From Chloroflexota bacterium (GTDB taxonomy: Bacteria > Vulcanimicrobiota > JAMCWD01): DNA of 64,000 nucleotides. A program made the translations under genes and the position numbers. The notes below the pieces were generated by a model that was not told the DNA's origin, made no database searches, and worked only from the letters and a program-made list of their open reading frames with translations. The DNA lies in contig JAMCWD010000001.1 of the NCBI GenBank assembly GCA_023475345.1, positions 248,001 through 312,000 on the forward strand, in the 5' to 3' direction. Shown piece by piece: positions 63,677 to 64,000 of this stretch; within the stretch, counting starts at the first letter, position 1, and every line of letters starts with the position of its first letter.

Positions 63677-64000
63677 TCAGTGCTGCTGCTTTTTAAGTAT
63701 CAATTCCGCAAGCGGAAGAAGATCCGGGTCTTTCTTTAAATCCTGTTCTATAAGAGGATCTATTGACAGGGCTTTTTCGAGATTCTTTACGGCCTCGGTT
63801 TTATCGTTTTTTGCAAGATACAACCGGGCAAGTCCGAGATAAGGCTTCGCATAATATTCCGGCTCCAGAGATGCGGACTTCTTGAATGCAGTTTCAGCCT
63901 CGTCCAGTTTCCCCTCGGTAAGATAAACTCTGCCCTGCAGGTAATAGGCTTCCTCGGACTCGGGGTTTATCCCGAAAGCGTTATTAACCTGATCACGAGC
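63677..64000 (-). CDS. TPR-repeat protein, C-terminal 107 residues (runs off right edge)
   Basis: The frame is open to the window edge. It contains three TPR units (EEAYYLQGRVYLTEGKLDEA, KPYLGLARLYLAKNDKTEA) and ends with the closing pattern DPDLLPLAELILKKQQH also seen in the other TPR proteins here. It is convergent with the unassigned lipoprotein gene; the 60-base gap between them shows no clear terminator. Confidence 0.82.
   Translation of the reverse strand, partial: ARDQVNNAFGINPESEEAYYLQGRVYLTEGKLDEAETAFKKSASLEPEYYAKPYLGLARLYLAKNDKTEAVKNLEKALSIDPLIEQDLKKDPDLLPLAELILKKQQH

Overview
Overview. The window is a chromosomal segment of a bacterium with many lipobox-bearing (SPII) proteins, tandem TPR and beta-propeller lipoproteins, GT39-type membrane glycosyltransferases and an unusual number of radical SAM (rSAM) enzymes. 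Shine-Dalgarno sites, sigma70-like promoters and ATGA overlaps are bacterial. I cannot name the species; this gene mix is what I associate with large-genome uncultured diderm lineages (inference only). Base composition is roughly even between GC and AT except for one AT-rich gene at 30.2-34.0 kb. I saw no rRNA, tRNA, CRISPR array or insertion sequence.

Layout. 0-8.3 kb (minus): three tandem paralogous cobalamin-binding rSAM enzymes with a C-terminal cysteine cluster, preceded by a signal-peptidase-like/GNAT fusion and a GT39 protein. 8.6-13.3 kb: a membrane protein with a DUF1566-like tail (plus), a GT39 protein (minus) and a cobalamin-type rSAM (plus). 13.6-24.9 kb (minus): GNAT, four GT39 proteins, an alpha/alpha-toroid protein, a flippase-like protein, and a tight unit of a 48-residue membrane peptide, two RecA/DnaB-like proteins and a metallo-beta-lactamase-like protein, all three of which appear to have lost their catalytic motifs. 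24.9-29.9 kb: a candidate RiPP locus with a divergently transcribed 39-residue precursor peptide (plus) facing a cobalamin-type rSAM, a PqqD-like recognition protein, an rSAM/SPASM protein and a cytosolic S26 peptidase/TPR fusion (minus). 30.2-34.0 kb: a lone AT-rich 1264-residue SEC-C/nuclease-like protein. 34.0-39.0 kb: three TPR lipoproteins (minus). 39.2-44.1 kb: a GT-C-like membrane protein and a pair of paralogous rSAM/SPASM proteins. 44.2-48.1 kb: three TPR proteins (plus). 48.2-63.6 kb: seven PQQ-like beta-propeller proteins in tandem, one fused to a 5'-nucleotidase C-terminal-like domain, plus a 22-repeat WD40 lipoprotein, a small EamA/SMR-like protein and three unassigned exported proteins. 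A further TPR protein runs off the right edge.

How it may work together. Two clusters repeat the order rSAM maturase(s), S26-like peptidase fused to a second domain, GT39 protein; a third pairs rSAM/SPASM enzymes with a GT-C-like protein. The best-supported novel system is the peptide locus at 24.9-29.9 kb: it has a short strongly promoted peptide with a YxxP leader, a leader-binding PqqD homologue, two rSAM enzymes and a peptidase candidate. The second is the membrane-associated pseudoenzyme unit at 20.0-22.7 kb. Functional roles for both are inference from motifs and order.
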